This document shows, in pieces, positions 1 to 6,957 of a stretch of DNA of 20,325 nt. Position 1 is the first letter of the stretch, and each line of letters begins with the position of its first letter. The stretch lies in the NCBI GenBank assembly GCA_002393705.1, contig DGTH01000090.1, positions 1 through 20,325 on the forward strand. The letters are read 5' to 3'. Under the pieces are notes generated by a model, which had not been told where the DNA came from, made no database searches, and worked only from the letters and a program-made list of their open reading frames with translations. The DNA is from Prevotella sp. UBA4341 (lineage in GTDB: Bacteria > Bacteroidota > Bacteroidia > Bacteroidales > Bacteroidaceae). Both the position numbers and the translations under genes were made by a program.

Positions 1-91
1 CACCTAAATTGACGCAGAACCGAAAAATGTCGAAAAAACCGTCAAATCTGACGCAACCATTGTATTTAGTTGACTTACAACTCGTTAGATA

Positions 92-128
92 GCGTCAGTT
101 TGTTTAAAATAAAGAGTCAAACTGACGC
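92..128. repeat. Perfect 11-bp inverted repeat built from the CTGACGC motif
   Basis: GCGTCAGTTTG at 92-102 is the exact reverse complement of CAAACTGACGC at 118-128, with a 15-base A/T-rich loop. The same arm recurs at 575-585, and in a near-paired form at 501-510 with 528-537 (one mismatch). Single copies of the core (T)TGACGC or CTGACGC lie at 9-15 and 48-54. The arms are followed by CAACC or CAGCC in two copies. There is no T-run after the stem, so this does not look like a standard terminator. Confidence 0.75.
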
Positions 129-158
129 AGCCAACATTCCGCTTTTCCATCAGCGAAG

Positions 159-260
159 CGGCACTTCTCCTGTAGAGAAACGGCACTTCTCCTGTAGAGA
201 AACGGTACTTCTCCCATAGAGAAACGGCACTTCTCTCACGGAGAAATGGCACTTCTCTCC
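159..260. repeat. 22-bp tandem repeat array of micro-hairpins (4 full copies plus a partial)
   Basis: Full copies are at 159-180, 181-202, 203-224 and 225-246, and a partial copy is at 247-260. Each unit begins CGGCAC (CGGTAC in copy 3), then TTCTC, a 5-base spacer, GAGAA and A. The arms TTCTC and GAGAA are complementary and invariant in all four full copies. The spacer varies: CTGTA, CTGTA, CCATA, TCACG. The unit length is not a multiple of three, so the array is not a coding repeat. The last copy runs into a C/G-rich block (CCCCTTGAGGGG). Confidence 0.85.
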
Positions 261-320
261 CCTTGAGGGGCGGGGAAGCAAAGTTAATAACTCAGGTAGC
301 ATAGAACTCCGTAGGCAGCT

Positions 321-430
321 CCCCTCCCTTGTAGGGTAGGGGTAGGGGTGGGGTTAGTAACATCTTCTGCTTCCTGAAGTTACAGACCCCACCCCGCCCT
401 TCGGGCACCCCACCCCTTGAGGGGCGGGAA
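321..430. repeat. C/G-rich inverted-repeat element
   Basis: GGGGTGGGGT followed by TAGTAAC (345-361) pairs with GTTACAG then ACCCCACCCC (379-395), with two mismatches. The short inner stem CTTC/GAAG (364-367 with 376-379) can extend it. The flanks carry smaller stems: CCCT/AGGG near 327-335, GCCC/GGGC near 397-405, and CCCC-TTGA-GGGG at 413-424. The last of these also occurs at 259-270. Such blocks are known to me as common intergenic sequence in Prevotella-like genomes. Whether they are mobile (REP- or MITE-like) is inference. Confidence 0.5.
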
Positions 431-640
431 GTTGCTGCGCGAAAGCATAAATGAGTTGGAGGACTGACCCTTTTCGAGCTCAAAACGACCCGAAAAGCCT
501 GCGTCAGTTTGGTTCGTTAAAGTAAATAAACCGACGCGGGTTAACTGGTTGAGTAAGAATGAGTTGGAAGGCTTGCGTCAGTTTGTTCCGGTTTTTGCAA
601 CTTTTTCTGAGCAGTTGTAGCCGTTCGGTTGACTGGCGGC

Positions 641-1633
641 CTATTTCTCCTTGTAGATGACTTTGTTGGCACCGCTGGTAATCTTCAGAGCCTCAGGGTG
701 CTCCTTGACGAAACTCTCAATGTGGCGCACACGCTTCTGCTCGAGGATTTCGTCAATGGCAATGAGGATGCCCGTCTCCTCTACGTCGCCGAACCCGTCG
801 TTGATGGCGGTGCCGAAGAGTTTCATGGTGGGCGAAAGGTTCATGTAGGCGTTGACGAGCGGCGGAATGTTGAAGCCCAGTTTGCGTATCTCCTGATTCA
901 GTATGCGGTAGTCCTTGCGGAAGTCATCTTCGCAGAAAAGTTTGGCGAGTTCCTGCTCGTCGGTTTCAATTTTCAGCGGTTTCATCGGGATAATGAGGTT
1001 GTCCTTGTCATCGAAATGCTTCTTCAGGAAGTAGAGAATCATGTCGCGTCCCTTGCGTATGTAGGAGGGGTACATGGTCATTTTGCCAAAGAAGTACTTG
1101 ACGTTGGGCTTGATGACGATGAGTGCGCCGAGACCGTCCCAGAGGTTGTCCAGGGCAAAGAGGCTCTTTGTGCCGTTAACGTTGGTGTTCTGGTAGGGCA
1201 GCGACACGAAGGAACGTCCGAGTTCGATGGTCTGGGGCAGGTATTCACGAATGAATTTCTCGCTGAAATGGAACATGTGGCTGGTGGCGAGAATGGGTTG
1301 CCCGGCCGAGTCGAAGTCGATGTCGGTACCCAGAATGTAGCGGTAGCCGCCGATGATGTCCTCTGACTCCGGGTTCCAGACGATGAGCTGTTTGTAGCAG
1401 TTGTCGCAAAGGTCGAATTCGTCGAGGTCGAGTTCCTTGCCTGTGCCTCCGCCTGCTGCCCTGAAGGCTATTTCGCGTAGTCGGCCTATCTCCCTCAAGG
1501 TGTTGGGAGAGTTGTGAATGTCAACAATGTAGATTTCATTATGACTCTTGTTGGTCATGCGCAGCTGACGCTCAGAGGTCAGTTCTTGTTTTAGCAGGGC
1601 CCTTTCGACAGGCGGGATGATCGTTTGTTCCAT
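641..1633 (-). CDS. glsB: GlsB-like GNAT-fold N-acyltransferase (glycine lipid synthesis)
   Basis: This 330-residue protein belongs to the hemolysin-like / ornithine-lipid N-acyltransferase group of GNAT enzymes. Visible family marks are the stretch around residues 47-60 (REIGRLREIAFRAAGGG), IGGYRYI (94-100) and ELGRSFV (137-143). In Bacteroides the homologous protein is the N-acyltransferase that puts a 3-hydroxy fatty acid on glycine, the first step of glycine (and serine-glycine) lipid synthesis. The start is 2 bases after the glsA stop, so the two are probably translationally coupled. M26 is an alternative start. No signal peptide or membrane segment is seen, so a cytoplasmic or membrane-surface enzyme is likely. 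Family membership is firm; the exact amino-acid substrate is inferred from relatives and from the adjacent O-acyltransferase. Confidence 0.8.
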   Translation of the reverse strand: MEQTIIPPVERALLKQELTSERQLRMTNKSHNEIYIVDIHNSPNTLREIGRLREIAFRAAGGGTGKELDLDEFDLCDNCYKQLIVWNPESEDIIGGYRYILGTDIDFDSAGQPILATSHMFHFSEKFIREYLPQTIELGRSFVSLPYQNTNVNGTKSLFALDNLWDGLGALIVIKPNVKYFFGKMTMYPSYIRKGRDMILYFLKKHFDDKDNLIIPMKPLKIETDEQELAKLFCEDDFRKDYRILNQEIRKLGFNIPPLVNAYMNLSPTMKLFGTAINDGFGDVEETGILIAIDEILEQKRVRHIESFVKEHPEALKITSGANKVIYKEK

Positions 1634-1635
1634 TT

Positions 1636-2454
1636 CTATTTATCGAGGTTGTAAACTTGGTCTTGCACGAATTGTGCCCATTCCATCGGTGTTTTACTCT
1701 TGTCGAACGTCTGCCAGGGAATGGGCTTTCCAATGGTGACGGTGAACTTTTGGTTCACGTTTTTGTACATTTCATCTACAAGAAACATCATGGCTAAGTT
1801 GAATGGCAGGAAGCGGTCGCTGAAGTTTGCCAAGCGGTAGAAGAAGCTGCTGTTCCGCCCGCTGAAGTGGATGGGCACCACGTCGCGTTGGTACTGCACG
1901 CTCTTGGTGACGAAGGTCTTCTTCCACGGCAGGTCGCGTATGACGCCGTTCTTTCGGCGCGAGCACAGGCCGGCCGGAAACATCAGCATGTGGTAGTCGC
2001 TCTGGAAGCCCGCTTCCACCATGGCTGGGAAGTTGCGAGCCTGATGGCCGGTCTTGTTGATGGGGATGCAGAGCGGAGCCAGTCCGGGCAGGTTCATCAG
2101 CAGGTCGTTCACCAGATAGCGGAAGCGCTCGTTGTAGTGGCGGCCTATGACCACGCCGAGTGCCACGCCGTCCTCGCCGCCAAGGGGGTGGTTGCTCACG
2201 AAGATGTAGAGCCTTCCGTCGCCAGGGTCGGGCAGGTTTTCCTTCCCCTTTATTTCAAGTGTGGTTCCCAGATAGTTCATGGTGGCCTCAAGCCAGTCGG
2301 TGCCGGTCTTTTCGCGGTTTTCCCACAGGAAGGCGTTGACCTGGTCCTCGTGGACGATGCGCTTGAGCCAGTTGACGAGAAACTTTGGAACAAACTTTGC
2401 CTTTGCCCCCATCTTCCCTTTCAATATCTTGTCGATATCAATTGTTTTCTCCAT
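1636..2454 (-). CDS. glsA: GlsA-like O-acyltransferase (PlsC family)
   Basis: This 272-residue lysophospholipid-acyltransferase type protein probably adds the second, ester-linked acyl chain to the N-acyl-glycine made by GlsB. The catalytic block is SNHPLGGEDG (residues 87-96): H89 is followed by E94 and D95, so the usual H-x4-D reads H-x4-E or H-x5-D. A second block, FPAGLCSRR (159-167), and GKPIP (242-246) fit the family. The frame stays open upstream to 2559, but I start at the ATG at 2452-2454. A TAnnTTTG promoter lies at 2498-2505, so upstream start codons would not be in the transcript, and the upstream residues look non-conserved. It is the first gene of the glsA-glsB operon and is divergent from mraZ. 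The same pairing next to the dcw cluster is known in Bacteroides. Confidence 0.8.
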   Translation of the reverse strand: MEKTIDIDKILKGKMGAKAKFVPKFLVNWLKRIVHEDQVNAFLWENREKTGTDWLEATMNYLGTTLEIKGKENLPDPGDGRLYIFVSNHPLGGEDGVALGVVIGRHYNERFRYLVNDLLMNLPGLAPLCIPINKTGHQARNFPAMVEAGFQSDYHMLMFPAGLCSRRKNGVIRDLPWKKTFVTKSVQYQRDVVPIHFSGRNSSFFYRLANFSDRFLPFNLAMMFLVDEMYKNVNQKFTVTIGKPIPWQTFDKSKTPMEWAQFVQDQVYNLDK

Positions 2455-2497
2455 GCTTTCGTTCTTGATAGAATGTAGTATTCTCTGATTGAAGTTG

Positions 2498-2529
2498 CAA
2501 AAGTAACCAAAATCTTTTAATTCCTCAAC
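2498..2529 (-). promoter_or_regulatory. glsA-glsB promoter, Bacteroidetes type
   Basis: Read on the minus strand, the -7 box is TACTTTTG (CAAAAGTA on plus at 2498-2505), a full TAnnTTTG match followed by CA. About 20 bases upstream is GTTG (plus 2526-2529), a near match to the -33 TTTG. Transcription would begin near 2494, giving a leader of about 40 bases to the chosen glsA ATG. This placement is part of the case for that start. Confidence 0.65.
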
Positions 2530-2666
2530 ATTTTTTCGGTTAAAATGTCCAAAAAGCAAAAAAAAGAAACATTAACGGCGTGAAGAACGACATAGTGAAG
2601 TGTCACCTTAGGATTAGCAAAAGCCGCAAGATGCAAATTTTTCCCCACCAGTAGCTCTATTTTCTA

Positions 2667-2674
2667 TACCTTTG
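2667..2674 (+). promoter_or_regulatory. Possible second, upstream -7 box for mraZ
   Basis: TACCTTTG matches TAnnTTTG exactly, but no TTTG lies 19-21 bases upstream. If used, it would give mraZ a leader of about 125 bases that carries the TGGG repeats in the transcribed part. This is weak evidence, recorded because it sits in the main control region of the cluster. Confidence 0.25.
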
Positions 2675-2731
2675 TTTTTCAGCAAGATACGGCGAATGGT
2701 AAAACCAAAGAAAAATATTTTTCAAAAAAAA

Positions 2732-2757
2732 TGGGAAATTAGTGGGGAATTGTGGGG
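2732..2757 (+). promoter_or_regulatory. Triple TGGG repeat, probable MraZ operator
   Basis: TGGGA (2732), TGGGG (2743) and TGGGG (2753) stand in direct repeat at 11- and 10-base spacing, each followed by an A/T-rich spacer. MraZ proteins of other bacteria are known to bind tandem TGGGN repeats at about one helical turn in front of their own gene. Here the repeats cover the region where a -33 element would lie, just before the -7 box at 2767. This fits autorepression of the cluster by steric block. Confidence 0.7.
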
Positions 2758-2766
2758 AAAAATTAC

Positions 2767-2774
2767 TAACTTTG
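2767..2774 (+). promoter_or_regulatory. mraZ / dcw cluster -7 box
   Basis: TAACTTTG is a full match to TAnnTTTG and is followed by CACCC, as often in this phylum. The expected -33 position holds G-rich sequence from the TGGG repeats instead of TTTG, so the promoter may be intrinsically weak or regulated. The start point would be near 2778, giving a leader of about 27 bases to the ATG at 2805. Confidence 0.7.
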
Positions 2775-2804
2775 CACCCACGACTTTTAAGAATTTATAA
2801 GGAC

Positions 2805-3254
2805 ATGCGATTTTTAGGTAACATAGAGGCCAAGACCGACGCGAAGGGACGTGCGTTTCTTCCGGCAGTATTCCGCAAGGTGCTGCAGGCCGCCGGCGAA
2901 GAACGCCTGGTGATGCGTAAGGACATTCACCAGCCGTGCCTCGTGCTTTACCCGGAATCAGTATGGAACGAACAGATGGACGCTTTGCGCGACCGGCTGA
3001 ACCGTTGGAACAAGGAGCAGCAGAGGGTGTATCGGCAGTTCGTCTGGGAGGCAGAAGTGCTGACCCTCGACGGCAATGGCCGTTTCCTGATACCCAAGCG
3101 CTACCAGAAGCTTGCTGCCATTGAGCAGGACATTCGGTTTGTCGGAATGGGCGATTCCATTGAGATATGGAGTTGTCAGCAAGCAGCTTCGTCGCAGATG
3201 GAACCAGAGGAATTTGGTGAGGCGATAGAGGAACTGATGGCTGACAAAGATTGA
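2805..3254 (+). CDS. mraZ: Transcriptional regulator MraZ
   Basis: This 149-residue protein has two SpoVT/AbrB-type half repeats, the hallmark of MraZ: DAKGRAFLP (12-20) and DGNGRFLIP (89-97). Both contain the DxxxR motif (D12/R16 and D89/R93). MraZ is a DNA-binding regulator that acts on the promoter of the dcw cluster. The frame continues upstream to a GTG at 2742, but I choose the ATG at 2805 because the first residues MRFLGNIEAK match the usual start of the family and because the promoter and TGGG repeats lie between the two. It heads the plus-strand cluster. rsmH follows after 16 bases. Confidence 0.95.
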   Translation: MRFLGNIEAKTDAKGRAFLPAVFRKVLQAAGEERLVMRKDIHQPCLVLYPESVWNEQMDALRDRLNRWNKEQQRVYRQFVWEAEVLTLDGNGRFLIPKRYQKLAAIEQDIRFVGMGDSIEIWSCQQAASSQMEPEEFGEAIEELMADKD

Positions 3255-3270
3255 AAAAAGGCACGTTTCA

Positions 3271-4185
3271 ATGACAATAACTGCTGATGCATATCACGTC
3301 CCCGTCTTGCTCCGGGAGAGCATTGACGGACTGGCAGTCAAACCCGACGGGGTTTATGTCGATGTCACCTTCGGAGGCGGAGGCCACAGCCGCGAAATAC
3401 TCAGCCGACTGGGGCGGAAGGGCCACCTGTACAGCTTCGATCAGGACGCTGACGCAGAGCGCAACATCGTGGATGACGAGCGGTTTACCTTCGTCAGGAG
3501 CAACTTCCGCTACATCAGCAACTGGATGCGCTACTACGAGGTGGACCACTTAGACGGGCTGATAGCCGACTTAGGCGTGTCGAGCCACCACTTCGACGAC
3601 GCCGAACGCGGCTTCTCGCTGCGCTTCGAGGCACCGTTGGACATGCGCATGAACAAGCGTGCCGGGCAGACGGCGGCCGACATCGTCAACGAGTATGACG
3701 AGAAGCGGCTAGCTGATATCTTCTACCTCTACGGAGAACTGAAGCAGTCGCGCCACATCGCAGCAGCCATTGCCGCCTGGCGCAAGGAGCGGAAGCTTGT
3801 CACGACGACCGACTTGCTGGCTGCCACCGAGAAGCTCTTTCAGCGAGAGCGCGAGAAGAAGGAGCAGGCCAAGATGTTCCAGGCGCTGCGCATTGAGGTG
3901 AACCACGAGATGGATGCCTTGCGCGACATGCTGAGGGGTGCCACGCAGCTGTTAGGCAAAGGCGGAAGGCTGAGCGTCATCACCTACCACTCGTTAGAGG
4001 ACCGCATCGTTAAGAACGTCATGCGCGCCGGCAATGCCGAAGGGCGTGTGGAGCAGGACTTCTTCGGGCGCGTAAGCAGTCCGTTCCGGCTGGTCAACAA
4101 TAAGGTCATTACGCCGACGGACGAAGAGATGCGGCACAACCCGCGCAGCAGAAGTGCCAAACTACGGATAGCAGAAAAGATATAG
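3271..4185 (+). CDS. rsmH: 16S rRNA (cytosine-1402-N4) methyltransferase RsmH
   Basis: This 304-residue protein, also called MraW, methylates N4 of C1402 in 16S rRNA using S-adenosylmethionine. The SAM-binding glycine loop is DVTFGGGGHS (31-40). DLGVSSHHFD (100-109), PLDMRM (122-127), ALRIEVN (205-211), VITYHSLEDRIVK (236-248) and NPRSRSAKLR (290-299) are all family blocks. Length is normal. It follows mraZ by 16 bases and precedes the ftsL-like gene by 2 bases, the usual order. The start ATG is the first in frame after the mraZ stop and gives the standard HVPVL-like beginning (residues 9-13). Confidence 0.97.
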   Translation: MTITADAYHVPVLLRESIDGLAVKPDGVYVDVTFGGGGHSREILSRLGRKGHLYSFDQDADAERNIVDDERFTFVRSNFRYISNWMRYYEVDHLDGLIADLGVSSHHFDDAERGFSLRFEAPLDMRMNKRAGQTAADIVNEYDEKRLADIFYLYGELKQSRHIAAAIAAWRKERKLVTTTDLLAATEKLFQREREKKEQAKMFQALRIEVNHEMDALRDMLRGATQLLGKGGRLSVITYHSLEDRIVKNVMRAGNAEGRVEQDFFGRVSSPFRLVNNKVITPTDEEMRHNPRSRSAKLRIAEKI

Positions 4186-4187
4186 AC

Positions 4188-4703
4188 ATGGCAAAAGATA
4201 AAGACATCAAACTGACAATAGAGAACGCCGAGCCCCAGGAAACTCCTGAGGCTCCAGTGTCCTCAGCTACCCCAGAGACCTCAGACGCCCCAGAAACCCC
4301 AGAAGCCACTGGCGACACCAAGCTGAAGGAGACACTGAAGAAGATCAAGGAGAACGTTCACGAGGACGACCCCCGGCCGACGCAGAACCTGACCTTCCGC
4401 TCCATTCTGTGTGGCGACATCCTGACGGCCGAAATGGTGCGCCGCCACATCTGGCTCTTTGTCTTCATCGTGGTGCTGTCGTCGGCCTACGTGGCCGTGC
4501 GCTACCAGTGTCAGCAGGACATGATTGCCATTGACCGTCTGAACACTGAGCTGACCGATGCCAAGTACAAGGCTGCCGCCAGCGCCAGCACGCTGACCGA
4601 GAAGTGCAGGGAGAGCCGCGTGCTGGACATTCTGAAGCAGAACCAAGACTCGCTGCTGCACATAGCAAACCAGCCACCTTATATAATAAATGTACCCGAG
4701 TAG
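4188..4703 (+). CDS. ftsL: FtsL-like bitopic division protein
   Basis: This 171-residue single-pass protein sits exactly where Bacteroidetes carry their divergent FtsL, between rsmH and ftsI. A hydrophobic segment at about 88-104 (IWLFVFIVVLSSAYVAV) follows a cytoplasmic N-terminus. The periplasmic part (105-171) is short, with a helical, coiled-coil-prone stretch (about 113-155), as expected for an FtsQ-FtsL partner. The odd part is residues 14-42, which are rich in Pro, Glu, Thr and Ala and of low complexity, and lengthen the cytoplasmic side compared with typical FtsL. The assignment rests mainly on position and topology; sequence similarity to proteobacterial FtsL is not visible. Confidence 0.75.
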   Translation: MAKDKDIKLTIENAEPQETPEAPVSSATPETSDAPETPEATGDTKLKETLKKIKENVHEDDPRPTQNLTFRSILCGDILTAEMVRRHIWLFVFIVVLSSAYVAVRYQCQQDMIAIDRLNTELTDAKYKAAASASTLTEKCRESRVLDILKQNQDSLLHIANQPPYIINVPE

Positions 4704-4712
4704 AGAAAGAAG

Positions 4713-6923
4713 ATGAGTAAGTTTGACAGTGAGAAAGTGATGCCGCGCTACTTCATGGTAGCTGTAGTGCTGACGGTTTTGGGTGTTGCCATTCTGGGCA
4801 GGGCCCTCTACATCATGACTGCCAAGAAGGAGTACTGGACCGAGGTGGCCGACCGACTGAAGCGCGACTCCGTGAGCGTGAAGCCTAACCGTGGCAACAT
4901 TCTGAGCTGCGACGGACAGCTCATGGCGAGCAGCATTCCGGAGTTTAAGATGTTCATAGACTTCCAGGCCATGAAGGAGTCGGGCAAGGACACGCTCTGG
5001 ATGGAAAAGCTTGATTTCATCTGCAAGGAACTGCACGAGATATTCCCCGAAAAGACGGCGGCCGAGTTCAAGACCCACTTGGAGGAAGGCCGCAACAAGG
5101 TGCAGCGCGACGGCAAGGTGGGGTCGCGCCACTGGCCCATCTGGAAGCGGCGCGTCGATTTCAACAAGTTCAGCATGGTGAACAGCCTCCCCGTGCTTGA
5201 CATGCCGTTCAACATGACCCACGTGGCCGACGGCTACATCGTGAGAGCCTCGTTCAAGAGCGGCTTCAACGTCGAGGAGTACAACGCCCGCATACGCCCC
5301 TTCGGCTCGCTGGCCCAGCGCACCATTGGCGACATGTATGGTGCCAAGGACACGGCACGCTGTGGGCTGGAGCTGTCGTACGACTCCATTTTGCGCGGTA
5401 CCAACGGCATTGTGAATCGCCGCAAGGTGCTGGACAAGTATAGGAACATCACCGTTCTGCCGCCCATTGACGGTGCCGACATCGTCACCACCATCGACGT
5501 GAACATGCAGGACCTGGCCGAGCGGGCCGTCATTGACGAACTGAAGAAGATAGGCGGTGACCTGGGCGTGGCCATCCTGATGGAGGTAAAGACGGGCGAC
5601 GTAAAGGCCATCGTCAACATGACGCGTTGTGCCGACGGTGTCTATCGTGAGGTGAAGAACAACGCCGTGGCCGACCTGCGCGAGCCGGGCTCCGTGTTCA
5701 AGACGGCCAGCTTCCTCGTAGCCTTGGACGACGGCGTGGTTGACACCACCTACCGCATTGAGACTGGCTCGGGCGTCTATCACATGCACGGCCGAGACAT
5801 GAAGGACCACAACTGGCGCAACGGCGGCTACCATAACATCTCGCTGCCCAGGGCGCTGGAGGTGAGCTCGAACATCGGCGTGAGCCGTGTCATCGACGAA
5901 CACTACGGCAACAACCCCGAGAAGTTTGTTGACGGCCTATATCGTGTTGGCATTGCCACCGACCTGCACGTACCCTTGGTAGGTGCCACGGCTCCCCGCA
6001 TACGCCGTCCCAGGAAGAACAAGCGTGGCCAGTACGAGAACTGGAGCAAGACGGCGCTGCCCTGGATGAGCATAGGCTACGAAACGCAGATTCCGCCCAT
6101 TTCAACGGTGACTTTCTACAACGCCATAGCCAACGACGGCCGCATGATGCGCCCGCGCTTCGTCAAGAAGATTGTGAAGGACGGCGAGACGCTCATGGAG
6201 TTTCCGCCCGAGGTCATCAAGGAGCACATAGCCAAGCCGCAGACCATCAAGACCATGCAGACCATTCTGGAGCACGTGGTCAGTCAGGGCTTAGGAAAAA
6301 AAGCCGGTTCCCACTCGTTCAAGGTGGCGGGCAAGACCGGTACGGCCCAGATAGCCGAAGGCGGCGGCTACCACAGCGGAACCATGAAGTACTGGCTCTC
6401 GTTCTGCGGCTTCTTTCCTGCCGACAAGCCGCTCTATACCTGCATCGTCTGTCTGAAGAAGTCGGGCCTGCCGGCATCAGGCGGCGGCATGAGCGGCTTG
6501 GTGTTCCACCATATCTCGGAAGGCGTCATGGCCCGTTACCTGAAACTGAGCGTGGAAGATGCTCACGACACCACGTCGGTGGTCATACCTGACGTGAAGA
6601 ATGGCGACCTCGTAGCAGCTAATACGGTGCTCGGGCGGTTGGGCATCAAGACCGACGGCGGATGGAATGGTGCCGTGGCCAACGGACAGCCAGTCTGGGG
6701 AAGCACCTCGAGAAACAGCAACAGCGTGACGCTCTCGCCACTGAAGATGAGTGGCCGCACCATGCCCGACGTAACAGGCATGGGCGCACGCGACGCCGTC
6801 TATCTGCTGGAGAGTAAAGGCATGAAGGTCAAGCTGAACGGGCGAGGCCGCGTCAGGGCGCAAGTCCCGGCTTACGGTCAGAAGCTGGAGCCCGGGGACT
6901 TGTGTACGCTGACGCTGAATTAA
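4713..6923 (+). CDS. ftsI: Septal peptidoglycan transpeptidase FtsI / PBP with C-terminal PASTA
   Basis: This 736-residue class B penicillin-binding protein crosslinks septal peptidoglycan in the periplasm. It has a membrane anchor at about 13-35 and a dimerisation/pedestal region with the R-G-N-I-L motif (60-64). The transpeptidase domain contains SVFK (S327 nucleophile, K330), SSN (385-387) and KTGT (541-544). The C-terminus (about 683-736) is a PASTA domain beginning MPDVTGMGARDAVYLL. The segment from about 624 (IPDVKNGDLVAANTVL) may be a second, weaker PASTA. Such tails are usual in Bacteroidetes FtsI and help sense or bind peptidoglycan. It starts 9 bases after ftsL with a purine-rich GAAAGAAG before the ATG; murE follows after 34 bases. 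Confidence 0.96.
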   Translation: MSKFDSEKVMPRYFMVAVVLTVLGVAILGRALYIMTAKKEYWTEVADRLKRDSVSVKPNRGNILSCDGQLMASSIPEFKMFIDFQAMKESGKDTLWMEKLDFICKELHEIFPEKTAAEFKTHLEEGRNKVQRDGKVGSRHWPIWKRRVDFNKFSMVNSLPVLDMPFNMTHVADGYIVRASFKSGFNVEEYNARIRPFGSLAQRTIGDMYGAKDTARCGLELSYDSILRGTNGIVNRRKVLDKYRNITVLPPIDGADIVTTIDVNMQDLAERAVIDELKKIGGDLGVAILMEVKTGDVKAIVNMTRCADGVYREVKNNAVADLREPGSVFKTASFLVALDDGVVDTTYRIETGSGVYHMHGRDMKDHNWRNGGYHNISLPRALEVSSNIGVSRVIDEHYGNNPEKFVDGLYRVGIATDLHVPLVGATAPRIRRPRKNKRGQYENWSKTALPWMSIGYETQIPPISTVTFYNAIANDGRMMRPRFVKKIVKDGETLMEFPPEVIKEHIAKPQTIKTMQTILEHVVSQGLGKKAGSHSFKVAGKTGTAQIAEGGGYHSGTMKYWLSFCGFFPADKPLYTCIVCLKKSGLPASGGGMSGLVFHHISEGVMARYLKLSVEDAHDTTSVVIPDVKNGDLVAANTVLGRLGIKTDGGWNGAVANGQPVWGSTSRNSNSVTLSPLKMSGRTMPDVTGMGARDAVYLLESKGMKVKLNGRGRVRAQVPAYGQKLEPGDLCTLTLN

Positions 6924-6957
6924 CACGTTTACTGTATATATATAATAAGGTATAAGA

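Larger units (their letters stand above)
1..640. other. Gene-free, repeat-rich intergenic region
   Basis: No open frame here has a recognisable protein family or a plausible start. The only frame of any length (minus strand, about 292-483) is a by-product of C/G-rich repeats. The region lies downstream of the minus-strand glsB. It contains a dispersed CTGACGC motif in both orientations, a perfect 11-bp hairpin (92-128), a 22-bp tandem array (159-260) and a C/G-rich inverted repeat (about 321-430). I see no convincing terminator with a T-run for glsB: a 5-bp CAACT/AGTTG stem at 598-617 is too weak to call. Confidence 0.7.

Noticed and set aside
1..300. CRISPR array
   Set aside because: The 22-bp units are directly abutting without spacers and there are no cas genes nearby.
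292..483. Minus-strand 63-codon frame in the repeat region
   Set aside because: It is a translation of the C/G-rich repeat (a Pro/Leu/Tyr-Lys-Gly-Gly pattern). Such frames appear wherever this repeat occurs and have no supporting start signal.
629..1366. Plus-strand open frame of 245 codons opposite glsB
   Set aside because: Antisense to a GNAT-family gene with conserved blocks; Val/Glu/Asp-rich shadow composition and no promoter or family.
1867..2478. Plus-strand open frame of 203 codons opposite glsA
   Set aside because: Shadow of glsA, with no recognisable domain.
4281..5903. Minus-strand open frame of 540 codons across ftsL and ftsI
   Set aside because: It is antisense to two well-supported genes. 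Its His/Val/Gln/Leu-rich composition is what the complementary frame of G/C-biased codons gives. No family is recognised.
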